A program made the translations under genes and the position numbers. The notes beneath the pieces were generated by a model that did no database searches, was not told where the DNA came from, and worked only from the letters and a program-made list of their open reading frames with translations. From Lenisia limosa (taxonomy: Eukaryota; Breviatea), in assembly GCA_001655205.1 (NCBI GenBank), contig LPNZ01007860.1:1-22978 (forward strand): a DNA stretch of 22,978 bases. The letters are read 5' to 3'. This document shows, piece by piece, positions 1 through 10,600 of the stretch (position 1 is its first letter; each line of letters starts with the position of its first letter).

Positions 1-183
1 GGGGGGGGGGGGGGACACAGAGCGGTTGACACAATTCTTAAAAAACATCCATAATTTTGTGAGTTGCACTAAAATGCGTCAAGAGGTGCAATTGATTTTG
101 CAGTTAATTAAGAAATCAAATGGAGAAATGAATGGAAGACCTATCAATTTGAAATGCCGACATTTATTCATTGTCTTATGATT

Positions 184-276
184 AGGGACTCCCAACGGTC
201 CGAAAAAAACTGGTACACTATCGATATTTATCTAGGATTATCGAGAAATTCAGTCTTTTTTGGAACCGCAAGCCCA
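184..276. mobile_element. Family A foldback element (MITE-like)
   Basis: The two ends are imperfect inverted repeats: a left arm with GGTCCGAAAAAA and a right arm with TTTTTTGGAACC. The core has the ATCGATATTTATC and ATCGAGAAATTCAGTC blocks seen in the other family A copies of this window. It lies in what must be an intron of the membrane-protein gene, 40 bp before the acceptor at 315. No transposase is encoded. Confidence 0.7.
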
Positions 277-315
277 ACTTATGATCTTCATCCTGTATAC
301 TCTCACCAAATACAG

Positions 316-3300
316 CTTTCCTTCTACACCCTGCTCATCCTAAAAATGCTCCTTCCACTCTTCTGCCTGCTTGTTCTGGCTCTTTGGTTCGTCGTTGCCT
401 CCGCCGCCGCAACCCTAGGCTTGATTCAATACGCTAATGAAGCAGTAGGGGAAGGGGGAGTAAAATTGGAAAATTAATGAACACCCAAATCACTCTGTTG
501 ACAACACACGAGGGTTGATAGCAACAAAACAAACAAACCCCAGGCCAGTTGTTATGTTTTTTGGTTGATTTTTTGCTTTGAGTGGCCAGTAGAGTAGGGC
601 GAGGGGATGGGTATGATGTTTGGTTGTAGTTGTCGTTTGAACAAGATATGATCGATTGTTAAACATATAATATCAAAGCAGTGGGAGGCGGTGGTATTAT
701 ATCTGGGCTTATATGCATGTCATATGATATGCCTTACGAAAAGGATTATTATAGTGCACCTNNNNNNNNNNNNNNNNNNNNNNNNNNNNNNNNNNNNNNN
801 NNNNNNNNNNNNNNNNNNNNNNNNNNNNNNNNNNNNNNNNNNNNNNNNNNNNNNNNNNNNNNNNNNNNNNNNNNNNNNNNNNNNNNNNNNNNNNNNNNNN
901 NNNNNNNNNNNNNNNNNNNNNNNNNNNNNNNNNNNNNNNNNNNNNNNNNNNNNNNNNNNNNNNNNNNNNNNNNNNNNNNNNNNNCCTCCTCGTAATGGTG
1001 ACCCTCTACATTCCGCTGGCATGGAGTTCTCTCCAGTACTTTGACTGCACTTACCAGGAGGACGCTACATGGACTCTTGATGCGGGTGGGAATGAGGCAA
1101 TGATACTTTAGGTCTTTTCTCTTGGTGATGGTGGTTATTAAAGAGGGGAGTGGGTATTACTATTGTTTAGGGGTTTTACGACAAGAATGTTGAATGTCAA
1201 TGAACTAAATGATTGTTAGATATCATATATCAACAAATTCAAGGATTGTTAGATATCATATATCAACAAATGCAAGGATTGTTAGGTATCATATATCAAC
1301 AAATGCAAGGATTGTTAGATATCAGATATCAACAAATGCAAGGAATGTTAGATACTCTATCAATTAACAAAAGAATGTGAGATATACACTGACCGCGATT
1401 AGTCTTGACACGGATATTGAGCTTGATCTTCAGTCAATCGTGTCAGGACTTATCGCGCTCACTGTATCAATTAACTCAAATAATGTGAGATGTATTAATT
1501 AACTAAAAGAATGTGCGATATCATACACTGTATATCAATTACTAAAATAATGTTAGCTCTTTAATATTGGTGGCTCATGATGCGTTCTCTTTTCTGTTTC
1601 AGAATGTTTCCAATCCCTCCCCCAGACCCCACGACCGAGTGCTATGTTGGCGACCACGGCACTTTCCTGCCTCTTGCCCTCCTTATGGTTCTCCTGTACT
1701 CTGTTGGCATCCCAATGGCAGTTCTGTTGTTCGTTGTCAAGACTGAAGATCTCTTTGACGATCTTGTTTTCTCTAAGTTTGGGGGCAAGAAAAAAGAAAA
1801 AATAAAAAAAACCTGGGGGGGGGGGGCTGGNNNNNNNNNNNNNNNNNNNNNNNNNNNNNNNNNNNNNNNNNNNNNNNNNNNNNNNNNNNNNNNNNNNNNN
1901 NNNNNNNNNNNNNNNNNNNNNNNNNNNNNNNNNNNNNNNNNNNNNNNNNNNNNNNNNNNNNNNNNNNNNNNNNNNNNNNNNNNNNNNNNNNNNNNNNNNN
2001 NNNNNNNNNNNNNNNNNNNNNNNNNNNNNNNNNNNNNNNNNNNNNNNNNNNNNNNNNNNNNNNNNNNNNNNNNNNNNNNNNNNNNNNNNNNNNNNNNNNN
2101 NNNNNNTGAGGCAACTGGCCGTGATTGTGGCCCTTCTCCTCTTCAAGTCCACTACCAGCCAGGTGGGGGTGGGGGCTTACTTGCTATTAGCTCCAGTGAC
2201 CAGTATAAGTCTTGACCAATTTTCCTTGGAAATCACATAGCAAAATCGGTCAAGACTTATCCTGGTCACTGTATATGGGAATGTAGGTAAAAAGTTGATG
2301 TGTTTTGGGATCAATTTTTACTTATTTTGCACATTTACGATTAATACCTTTACGCCAATGTTCTTCATCAAAATTTCCCTCGTTTTACCCCCCCCCCCCA
2401 NNNNNNNNNNCTTCCCTATTACACCGCTAGAAAGCAACATGAGCTCTCACAGCATTCCTCAAGCTTAACATCCCCCTCCCCATTTAACGTCCATTAAACC
2501 TCCTAGATTGCTGCCTGCCTGCTCACGGCATTCTTCATGCTCTTCGCGAACGAGTTTGCCAAGCCCTACCTGGACCCGAGAATCGTGACCCTCGATTCCG
2601 CGGGTCTCATGGTCAACTCTGCTACTCTGTTGTCCGCAATTGTGTTCCAAGATGTATGGGGGAGGAAGGTGGAAATTTATGAAACAAAAAAATAGGAAAA
2701 ATATTCCCGGAAAGGTACTTCGGGAAGAGAATAAACTCTGGAAAAAAGAAAAAAAAACGGGGAGGGGGGGGGGGGNNNNNNNNNNNNNNNNNNNNNNNNN
2801 NNNNNNNNNNNNNNNNNNNNNNNNNNNNNNNNNNNNNNNNNNNNNAGCCGTGGATTAATCGTTCTCAGTCGTCCGTGTCAGAGTCCTATCGAACGCTTGC
2901 AACTATCATGGTACTGGTCCTGTTTGTGGCCAATGTCAGCTATGCGGCTCTGGTTCTCTGCACCGAAGCGGCTATCCAGCTGAAGAAGGGTGGGTTCTAG
3001 AGCTTCTGAGATGTACATAGTACATATATTGGCCTAATTTATTTTTTTGAATCAAGAGGGAAAAAATACATGAGATCGGAAACACAAACCTCTCGTATGT
3101 TTATTGTATATCTTAGTAGCTGTATGAATATCTGTAATAGAAATGAACGAATTCCGCAGATGATATATATAATATTACATACATATGTATGATCATATAT
3201 GTAACTATCTATAGATATGGACTAAGAATGCGTGGTATCAAACTATCTGAAGATATGAATTAATCAAGCAGATGACGAGCTCTTTGATGAGAAGGCTTCC

Positions 3301-3769
3301 TCCGCATTTGTGTCCGAACTTGCCACATTGGACTCGCAAGGTTGGCGAGAACTAATCTCACATTTGGCGATACTGTCATTCCTTGTTTTTGGGAGCCAGA
3401 GATGGATGATAATACTATTATATAGGAAATAACAAATACATAAGGACCATCCCAAAATATCAGTTTCACCAACAGAGTTGATTTTGGGTTTATTTTGTTT
3501 CATGAATTTTCCAATTTTATCCCTTTCCCCCCCTTCACACCACCATCTCCATTTTTGCCTCCTTGGTCGAAGTCTTTCACCCCGCAGAAATGTTCAACTT
3601 CAATTCGAACGATGATAGTGCCATGTCTTCCATGAACATGACCAGTGACAATCCAACGTCCTTCGGAAATAGCAATGAAAGTAGCGGTGTGGCTGTGGAC
3701 ACGTTCAGCGACGACCTCGCTTCGGCTAATGATAGTGCGGCTGCTGATACTTTCGCGGACTGTGTGTAG
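316..3769 (+). CDS. Multi-pass membrane protein, GCC2/GCC3-receptor-like C-terminal module (5' partial, gapped)
   Basis: This is the 3' part of a spliced gene; its start is not in the window. Exons I can support are 316-444, (gap)986-1085, 1626-1776, (gap)2107-2162, 2507-2653, (gap)2848-2989 and 3588-3769. Donors are GTAGGG, GTGGGA, GTTTGG, GTGGGG, GTATGG and GTGGGT, and phases match wherever both sides are visible. The product alternates hydrophobic helices (LLPLFCLLVLALWFVV; LLVMVTLYIPLAW; FLPLALLMVLLYSVGIPMAV; RQLAVIVALLLF; CLLTAFFMLFANEF; TIMVLVLFVANVSYAALVLC) with short loops. The loop FDCT...WTLDADPTTEC, built across the first fully visible intron, and the following YSVGIP helix are features I associate with the membrane module at the end of protist cysteine-rich-repeat receptors; that family call is from memory. 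The last exon is an acidic Ser/Asn-rich cytosolic tail ending in TAG. In the previous exon an in-frame TAG at 2998 would end the protein early, but it lies just past a GTGGGT donor. The function is probably sensory or receptor-like, which is inference. Confidence 0.7.
487..553. mobile_element. Family D interspersed repeat (reverse orientation)
   Basis: CTGTTGACAACACACGAGGG followed by AACAAACAAACCCCAGGCCAGT matches, on the opposite strand, the copies at 19573 and 22906 and, on the same strand, the copy at 9909. It lies in the intron after the exon ending at 444. The copies share a CA/GT-rich spacer and a TGGGATGCGGTGCTGCAGAA end where that end is present. Confidence 0.6.
1211..1368. repeat. 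33-bp tandem repeat in intron
   Basis: There are four near-perfect 33-bp copies starting GATTGTTAGATATCATATAT, beginning at 1211, 1244, 1277 and 1310, and a degenerate fifth from 1343. Copies differ by one or two bases. It lies wholly inside the 540-bp intron 1086-1625, so it is non-coding. It is a tandem minisatellite with no spacers, not a CRISPR array. Confidence 0.9.
1387..1466. mobile_element. Family B foldback element
   Basis: The left arm CACTGACCGCGATTAGTC and right arm GACTTATCGCGCTCACTG are imperfect inverted repeats around a core with TTGACACG and CGTGTCAGG. It sits in the same intron as the 33-bp tandem repeat. Related copies lie at 6017, 8350, 16739 and 17036. It has no coding capacity. 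Confidence 0.75.
2194..2273. mobile_element. Family C foldback element
   Basis: The arms CAGTGACCAGTATAAGTC and GACTTATCCTGGTCACTG are inverted repeats, and the core TTTCCTTGGAAATCACATAG recurs in the copies at 20316 and 21591. It is in intron 2163-2506 of the membrane-protein gene. Its arms resemble those of family B, so B and C are probably subfamilies. Confidence 0.75.
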
Positions 3770-4607
3770 GGCTTGTGGGCGTATTAATTTGTTTTTATTA
3801 TTATTTGGGTTCATTGCGTGTCGTTTTCGAGTGTAGATGTATTATTACCGGGTCGGATTAAAGAGGTTTCACCCCCCCCCCCNNNNNNNNNNNNNNNNNN
3901 NNNNNNNNNNNNNNNNNNNNNNNNNNNNNNNNNNNNNNNNNNNNNNNNNNNNNNNNNNNNNNNNNNNNNNNNNNNNNNNNNNNNNNNNAAAACAGAAGTC
4001 CATCCAATAAATCTTCAGAAACATTTGAGTAGCACAAAGATAAAAAAAACATAATAAAGCCCTAACACAGGGAATTTACATTAACCTAGAAGCATTTCTC
4101 AAGTAATGTTGTTTTTATGAGTTTTTTGCTGCTTTATTTTTGGTTTTCAACCCTCATGTTGCATAAACAGCTCTGGGCTTTTTGTTGATTAATTTGTCCT
4201 TTTCACTCCCCCCCCCCCNNNNNNNNNNNNNNNNNNNNNNNNNNNNNNNNNNNNNNNNNNNNNNNNNNNNNNNNNNNNNNNNNNNNNNNNNNNNNNCATG
4301 AAACCTTAAAATACTTTGGCAAAAGACGATAGAACTGAACTGAACAACTGAAAAAGTCAAAGAAAGAGCAATGATAGGAATATCTCAGTGGAACATCTAC
4401 CAGATTTTGGGCCAGAGAAAGTCTGAAATTTCCCAATCCCAGAGAAATGGTTGCAGCAAAGATGTAGATATGATACAGTATCGAGCACATTACAAATTAT
4501 ATAATATTATTATTAGAATATGTATGTAAAAATTACATTCATCACTACAATTTTTTTTTTAAAAAACTCTCCAAATAATCGTAATAAGCTTGCCACAATG
4601 CCCTCAC
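3770..4607. other. Convergent intergenic region with two gaps
   Basis: This lies between the stop of the upstream membrane-protein gene at 3769 and the stop of the minus-strand gene at 4608. It contains two C-homopolymer runs, each followed by an N gap (3883-3988 and 4219-4296), and AT-rich sequence. An AATAAA occurs at 4053-4058 on the plus strand, 284 bp past the stop, too far to call with confidence as a polyadenylation signal. I see no convincing coding exon here. Confidence 0.6.
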
Positions 4608-7600
4608 CTAAATAAGCTTTTTCTGAAAGCTGGTTTTCGGCCGCGACATATTTATCCGAGACTTCGCGGCTGGCTTCTTAGCCCCTGGTTTTGATGCTGG
4701 TTTTGAAGAGGCTTGAAATGGGAGCATTTTGCCTGCTTGTTTGGCAACAGGAGCAACATTAGGCTTAATACCAGGCTTAATGGCGGATGTGACAACAGGC
4801 TTAATGACGGGCTTTGAATTGGGTAAGGAAGTGGGAGGAGAGGAGGAGGGGACCAGCGTGGGTTTGGTCAAAGCTGGCTCGGGCTTTTGCGGGGGCTTGG
4901 CTGAAGGCGTTGCAGTGGGGGGGATGCGCGTTGGGGGCTTTTTGAATGATGAAGGTTTGTTAGATGTGGAAGAAGATGTCGGAAGCTTTGGAGTGGCTGT
5001 CAGAAGCTTTGGAGCGGCTGTCGGAAGCTTTGGAGTGGCTGTTGGAAGCTTTGGAGCGGCTGTCAGAAGCTTTGGAGTGGCTGTTGGAAGCTTTGGAGCG
5101 GTTGTCGGAANNNNNNNNNNNNNNNNNNNNNNNNNNNNNNNNNNNNNNNNNNNNNNNNNNNNNNNNNNNNNNNNNNNNNNNNNNNNNNNNNNNNNNNNNN
5201 NNNNNNNNNNNNNNNNNNNNNNNNNNNNNNNNNNNNNNNNNNNNNNNNNNNNNNNNNNNNNNNNNNNNNNNNNNNNNNNNNNNNNNGGCCGATTTTGGCG
5301 CTGACGTGATGTGTGAGGTTACAGGCTTGCTCATATTAATTCGAGAAGTGACTGGTTTGCTCATATTGATCCGTGACTCTACCGGTCTGTTTATCGTCCG
5401 TTTGGTGGTGTTGATTTTGGAAGTGGCAGAGGGGCCCGGTTTGGTTGATGGTCGGGTGGCCATTTTCACTCGAACTGCGCTTAACTTGGCTGCAAGCTTT
5501 GTTGAAGCACTGGGCTTGGCAGAGGACAGTTTCTTCGACAAGGGGGGTTTGACTTTTTGGGCGATCTTTGGATCTTGGATTGTTCCCGGTTTGTGAAGTG
5601 GGGCAAGGGTGCTGTTGCTGAGGCTTGTGGGGATTTTGGCAGAAGATGTGGGGGGAGTTGATGTGCTTGAGATGGACGGTTTGAGAGATGGGGTGCTTGA
5701 GATGGACGGTTTGAGAGATGGGGTGCTTGAGATGGACGGTTTGAGAGATGGGGTGCTTGAGATGGTGGCAGTGGAGACAACTTTGGAAGATATCATTGGG
5801 AAAGCGATTGTTGTGTCTATAGAGTGAGAAATCCGGATATGGGTCAGGGCTTTATCTTTAGTCAATCGTGAGGACTTATCGCGGACCCAGTATAACTACA
5901 CAGCAAGTTTTATATATCATCCATTAGAAATCGTCTCAAAAATAATTGTTTGCAACATGTACAACAATGACATTTGGCAAAATGTGATCACAAAATTAAG
6001 TAGTATATATCACATACTACCCTAATTAGTCCTGACACGATTGATTTAAGGTAAAGCTCAATATCTGTAACAGGACTTATCGCGCAGTATTAAACACAGA
6101 ATACAGTTTTTACTAAACGCTCAACCTGGTATATTAGACCCTCAAATTATAATGATATTTGTTGGTGTACCTATTTCAAAATCATAAGCTATTCTGCAAA
6201 AAAGGGAGTAGAGATCTTTACCCACCTTTTTTAGGCTCGTTTTTTCGGGCGACAATAACCTTGGCCCTCTCAATAGCCGAGAGTGCGGTGGCGGAGAGGT
6301 CTGAGTTTAGCTTGGAGTCGGGGGGTTTCGGAGCCTGGGTGGAACACGTGGGATTACGGGGGGTTTTTGGAACTGGTTTTGGCGAGGTGGGTGCAGCGGT
6401 AACTTGAGGCTTTTGCTGCATTGTAGGAGGAGTTTTGGGCGTTGATTTGGAAGGAATGGCAGGAACGGGAACATTGAAAACATTACTGGAAGTGTTTGCT
6501 GGTATTGATGACGACGACGATGGTTGAATTGAATGCTTGGAAGATGGTGGTGATATGTGGGGCGAAGGGGCTGTTGTAGTGGTATGCGGGGTAATAACTG
6601 GCTTCTTTGGGACATCCATTTGCGACTTTTTTGATGCGCTGGTTGTGGGAGGTTTCATGACCACCTTTGCAGACACTGGTCTGAAATGAATGAGTACAAA
6701 GTAAAAAGGGGGTGTAAAAGTAAGGGGGCGAGCTGGATCTCATAGAGTCGGACTGAGTAACTTGTTACATGTAATACAGCATCGCTACATGATATGAAAC
6801 GTGAAACACAAGAAATACCCGAAAAATCCTGGTTGTTTGAAACTATTCTTCATCACTTACACTCCTTTTACTGCATTTTTCATAAATCAAATCTTTTAAT
6901 TTCTCCAAAACTGGGACTCAGTGCAATAATAGAGAATTTAAATTCAAAATATGAAGTAATACATAGTATAACGAATAAGCCAATTCAGAATCTTTAATCA
7001 CCACAACTTTTTTAACAACTAATCCCCCTTACTTCTTGGAGGTAACAACAGGGGCTCTCTTCAGGTACTTCTTTGGCTGCTGCACGGAGGGTCGTGAGTC
7101 TCTGAGTTTCTTCAGCAAGTTTTCCTGGTGGGATGTAATGACTTTTTCCTTCACTCGAGCGGTTCCGTTCTTCAGTGGTGCAGCCTGTGTTATTAACGAC
7201 AAGTGGACTTATGAAGCGTTATTAACGTAACGTAGAGTATGCAGCGATATTAACGGAATATCATGATGACACATTGTACCACAACCCACATTTAGAGCAT
7301 CATTCCTCCTTTTATCCTAAACCCACATCTATATAATCATTCCTATCTAGGGTTTTATTCGATAAGAAAAAGATCGCTTAACTTTCGAGATATACCGATG
7401 ATTTAAAAGTCAGTTATTTTCTGGATCAGAGTGAAGCTCTACCAACTCCTATCACACAAGCCGAAACCCACTTTTAGAGCATCATTCTTCCTTTTGGCCA
7501 ACTCCGTCGCCTTCATCACTGCTGCCATTGTCGAAGCTGCCAAAGCAACTGAACTAACCTGAGAGTGTGAGGGAGTGGGAAGGTATAAAGGGACATTTAT

Positions 7601-10600
7601 GAAAATAAAAAAAACACAGCTAAACTGTTAACTAAACAAGTGTGAGGGAAAGAGTTTTAGAGAGAGAGCGAGAGAGAGAGAGAGAGAGAGAGAGATGAAG
7701 TGAAAAGGAGGGAGGCGAACAACTCACGCATAATTATGATTCCGCCAAGAAGCGTGGTCACAGAAGTATACTATTATGTTTTTGGTGTCCCGATGAATTT
7801 TTCTGTTCAGGTTTCCAATGTAGCTAAATGCATAGTATTATTATGTCTTGCTTCAATAAACACAAAGTCCCGCCAAACCGGTTTATTTGCAAGTTTTTGG
7901 GGGGACCTCCTCGGGTTATTCGGAGTTTTATCCTTGGGAGTGGGCGTTTTTGCTTTCGGTGTGACGGGCGTAGTCTTGGGGGTGCGGGCAGAATTTGTGG
8001 GTGCTGAGTTATGATTGGGTGTGTGTGCTGGGATTGAAACTGTTCGGGAAATGTTCCTCCTTGGAAAAACGAGAGTCTTAGTCGGATTACTTCCGGTCGT
8101 TGTTGGTGATGGCTTGGTTGTGGGCTTATTTGTCATTAATTTGGCTCGAGCTATGCTTCTTGCCACCCCCTGAGATATCGCTGAGGCTGAGGAGGCTGAT
8201 GAGCTGAAGAGGTAAAAAAAAAAAAAAAAANNNNNNNNNNNNNNNNNNNNNNNNNNNNNNNNNNNNNNNNNNNNNNNNNNNNNNNNNNNNNNNNNNNNNN
8301 NNNNNNNNNNNNNNNNNNNNNNNNNNNNNNNNNNNNNNNNNNNNNNNNNCGATAAGTCCTGACACGATTATTGGGCTTATCGTGTCAGGACTTAATTGTG
8401 AAAACAGAAGCCTTCCCGCTGACACTGACTTAGGAGTAATGGTGATGGACTTCTTCCCTCCTTTCATCGAAGTCTCAATGGAAAACTCAGACTTTTTAGG
8501 GGAATTTTGCTTGGACTTTACAAGAGGGAACGGGGACACGGTATCAGGCATATTCCTGGTCAGAGCAAGTCGCGGTGCCGGTAGAGGGGTTTTTGGCTTG
8601 TCCTTCCTGACCATGGGGTTGATAGCCTTCTTTTTGAGGGGAATGAAGGGGGCTGCGTGGGGGTTCAGAAGACCCTAGATCTAGGTTAGTATGGTAGTAA
8701 GCATAACATACTAGACAAAATTTGAAATAAAGTGTCTGAAATGTAGTTCTCGCAGTATGTCCCATTTTGAATTAGTGTCATATATAGCATAGCTAGTAAC
8801 TATATCATATATGATAATACATACAGCTATGAGAACTTTAAAAACACGCTTAACTATAATACTTTAATGTAGTACATATATCATATGATACATATTTTTA
8901 AGAATACTACTCGACATTACATAAAATCTGGCCGCGCTCTTTGAGCTTTTGTTTTGAAACTCAGGCAAACGTACAAAGCTCTATTATATTGTAAAAATCC
9001 CAATTATTCCTATAATATAAGACTGTAACGTTTTATTGCATTCAATAGAACTTCAAGTTCTCAAATAAATATCTTACGCATCAAGTAGTGATACCTATTT
9101 GGCCTTTATCAAACATTTAGTCATTTATTTGAACCAAAAATGAAATCAAGTATTCTATATTCTTAGATAAAAAATAAACTATATTTTTCACAATTAAAAT
9201 AAGTTTTCATTTTTCGCTCACCTGCGGGTTGGGAACAGGAGCAATAGGGTGGGGAATTGGGTTAATCATGGGGGGTAGAGGCTGCATCGGCATCATTTGG
9301 GGAATTGGGGGGCCTGCTGGTCACTCATAGCAAATGGAAGAAAAAAAATACCAACTTGTAATACACGCTAGATAATATCATATATATATATTATATCATA
9401 TTGTGTTGACCCATTTTATTCACAAATGATATGATCATACGACCGACTGACAAGTCGAAATGATGAACGAAGATAAGATGACGGTTCATCCCGAGGGTAT
9501 CAGAGTATCATTCAGACTTGAACTATCACATGAGTACACGAGTGGATATCAGTGCGTGGAAAATGATACTTTTGAAAATGAAACAATGATATTCCCCCCC
9601 CCCCCCCCNNNNNNNNNNNNNNNNNNNNNNNNNNNNNNNNNNNNNNNNNNNNNNNNNNNNNNNNGCTTCACTTTGGTTCGAAAAAAGACTGAATTTCTCG
9701 ATAAATCTCCGAAAGCTATCGATATTATATCGATATTTTTCGAACTGAAGTGAAGCCTTATCATCATATCACCATACCTTGATGGGGCAAATGTGGGTGG
9801 AATGCTGGAGGAAGTTGCGGAATTATAGGGTTGCCAGGATTGAAGAGTGGGTTGATCTCTGGGGGGGGGGGGGNNNNNNNNNNNNNNNNNNNNNNNNNNN
9901 NNNNNNNNTCTGTTGGCTGACAATACACACGGGTTGTTAACAACAAACAAACAAAGCCCAGTCCAGTCGCTTCTACAGCACCGCATCCCATCACTCCAAC
10001 ATACGTAAGGATGAAAGGGGTTGAGAGCTATACTCACCAGAATCATAAGTTTTATCCAGATATCGAAATAATCTTAAGAGTTTGGGTCGGGATTTTTTTA
10101 CAGGATAAGGAGGGGGTGGGGATGTGGAAATAAGCAAAAGTACCCCCCACTCATACCCCCTACAGACTAAAAAAAAGAGACCAATTTTCTTACTCCCAAT
10201 AAAATTGGAAAACACGACAGTATATATCAAAATTATCCTTTTTTTTTATTAACCGGGAAGTCCAACAGAATCACGTATTGAGCCCAAATGTAATGAGTCC
10301 TATCAATCATTTCAAAAAAGAAATTTGTTTTGTATCTGTAAAAAAACAATTCAAGGGATAAAAGGAAATAATGATACGTTACAAATAGACAAATAACAAG
10401 AGAGTTTTTGTAACAGGAGAAACATTTAGATTATACCTCTATTCCCACATCTGCCCCCTACGGTTATCTCTTGGCATCATGCGGGTGTGGGGTATGAGGT
10501 TGGAGTTAATCTGACGTTGACGGTACACAAGGGCTTCGTTTTGCCGATTGGCGACGACCTAATTTGTTATTATATATTGTCATATATTGCATATATACAT

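Noticed and set aside
1211-1368. Possible CRISPR array
   Set aside because: Units are directly abutting, without spacers, inside a eukaryotic intron.
4729-5596. Long plus-strand open frames opposite the minus-strand repeat-rich exon
   Set aside because: They consist of stop-free translations of the 21-bp repeat and of N runs. The minus strand has splice signals, matching phases and consistent composition.
8765-8900. TATCATATATGATA-type palindromes as regulatory sites
   Set aside because: They recur throughout AT-rich introns and intergenic DNA of the window, so they look like background composition and not specific operators.
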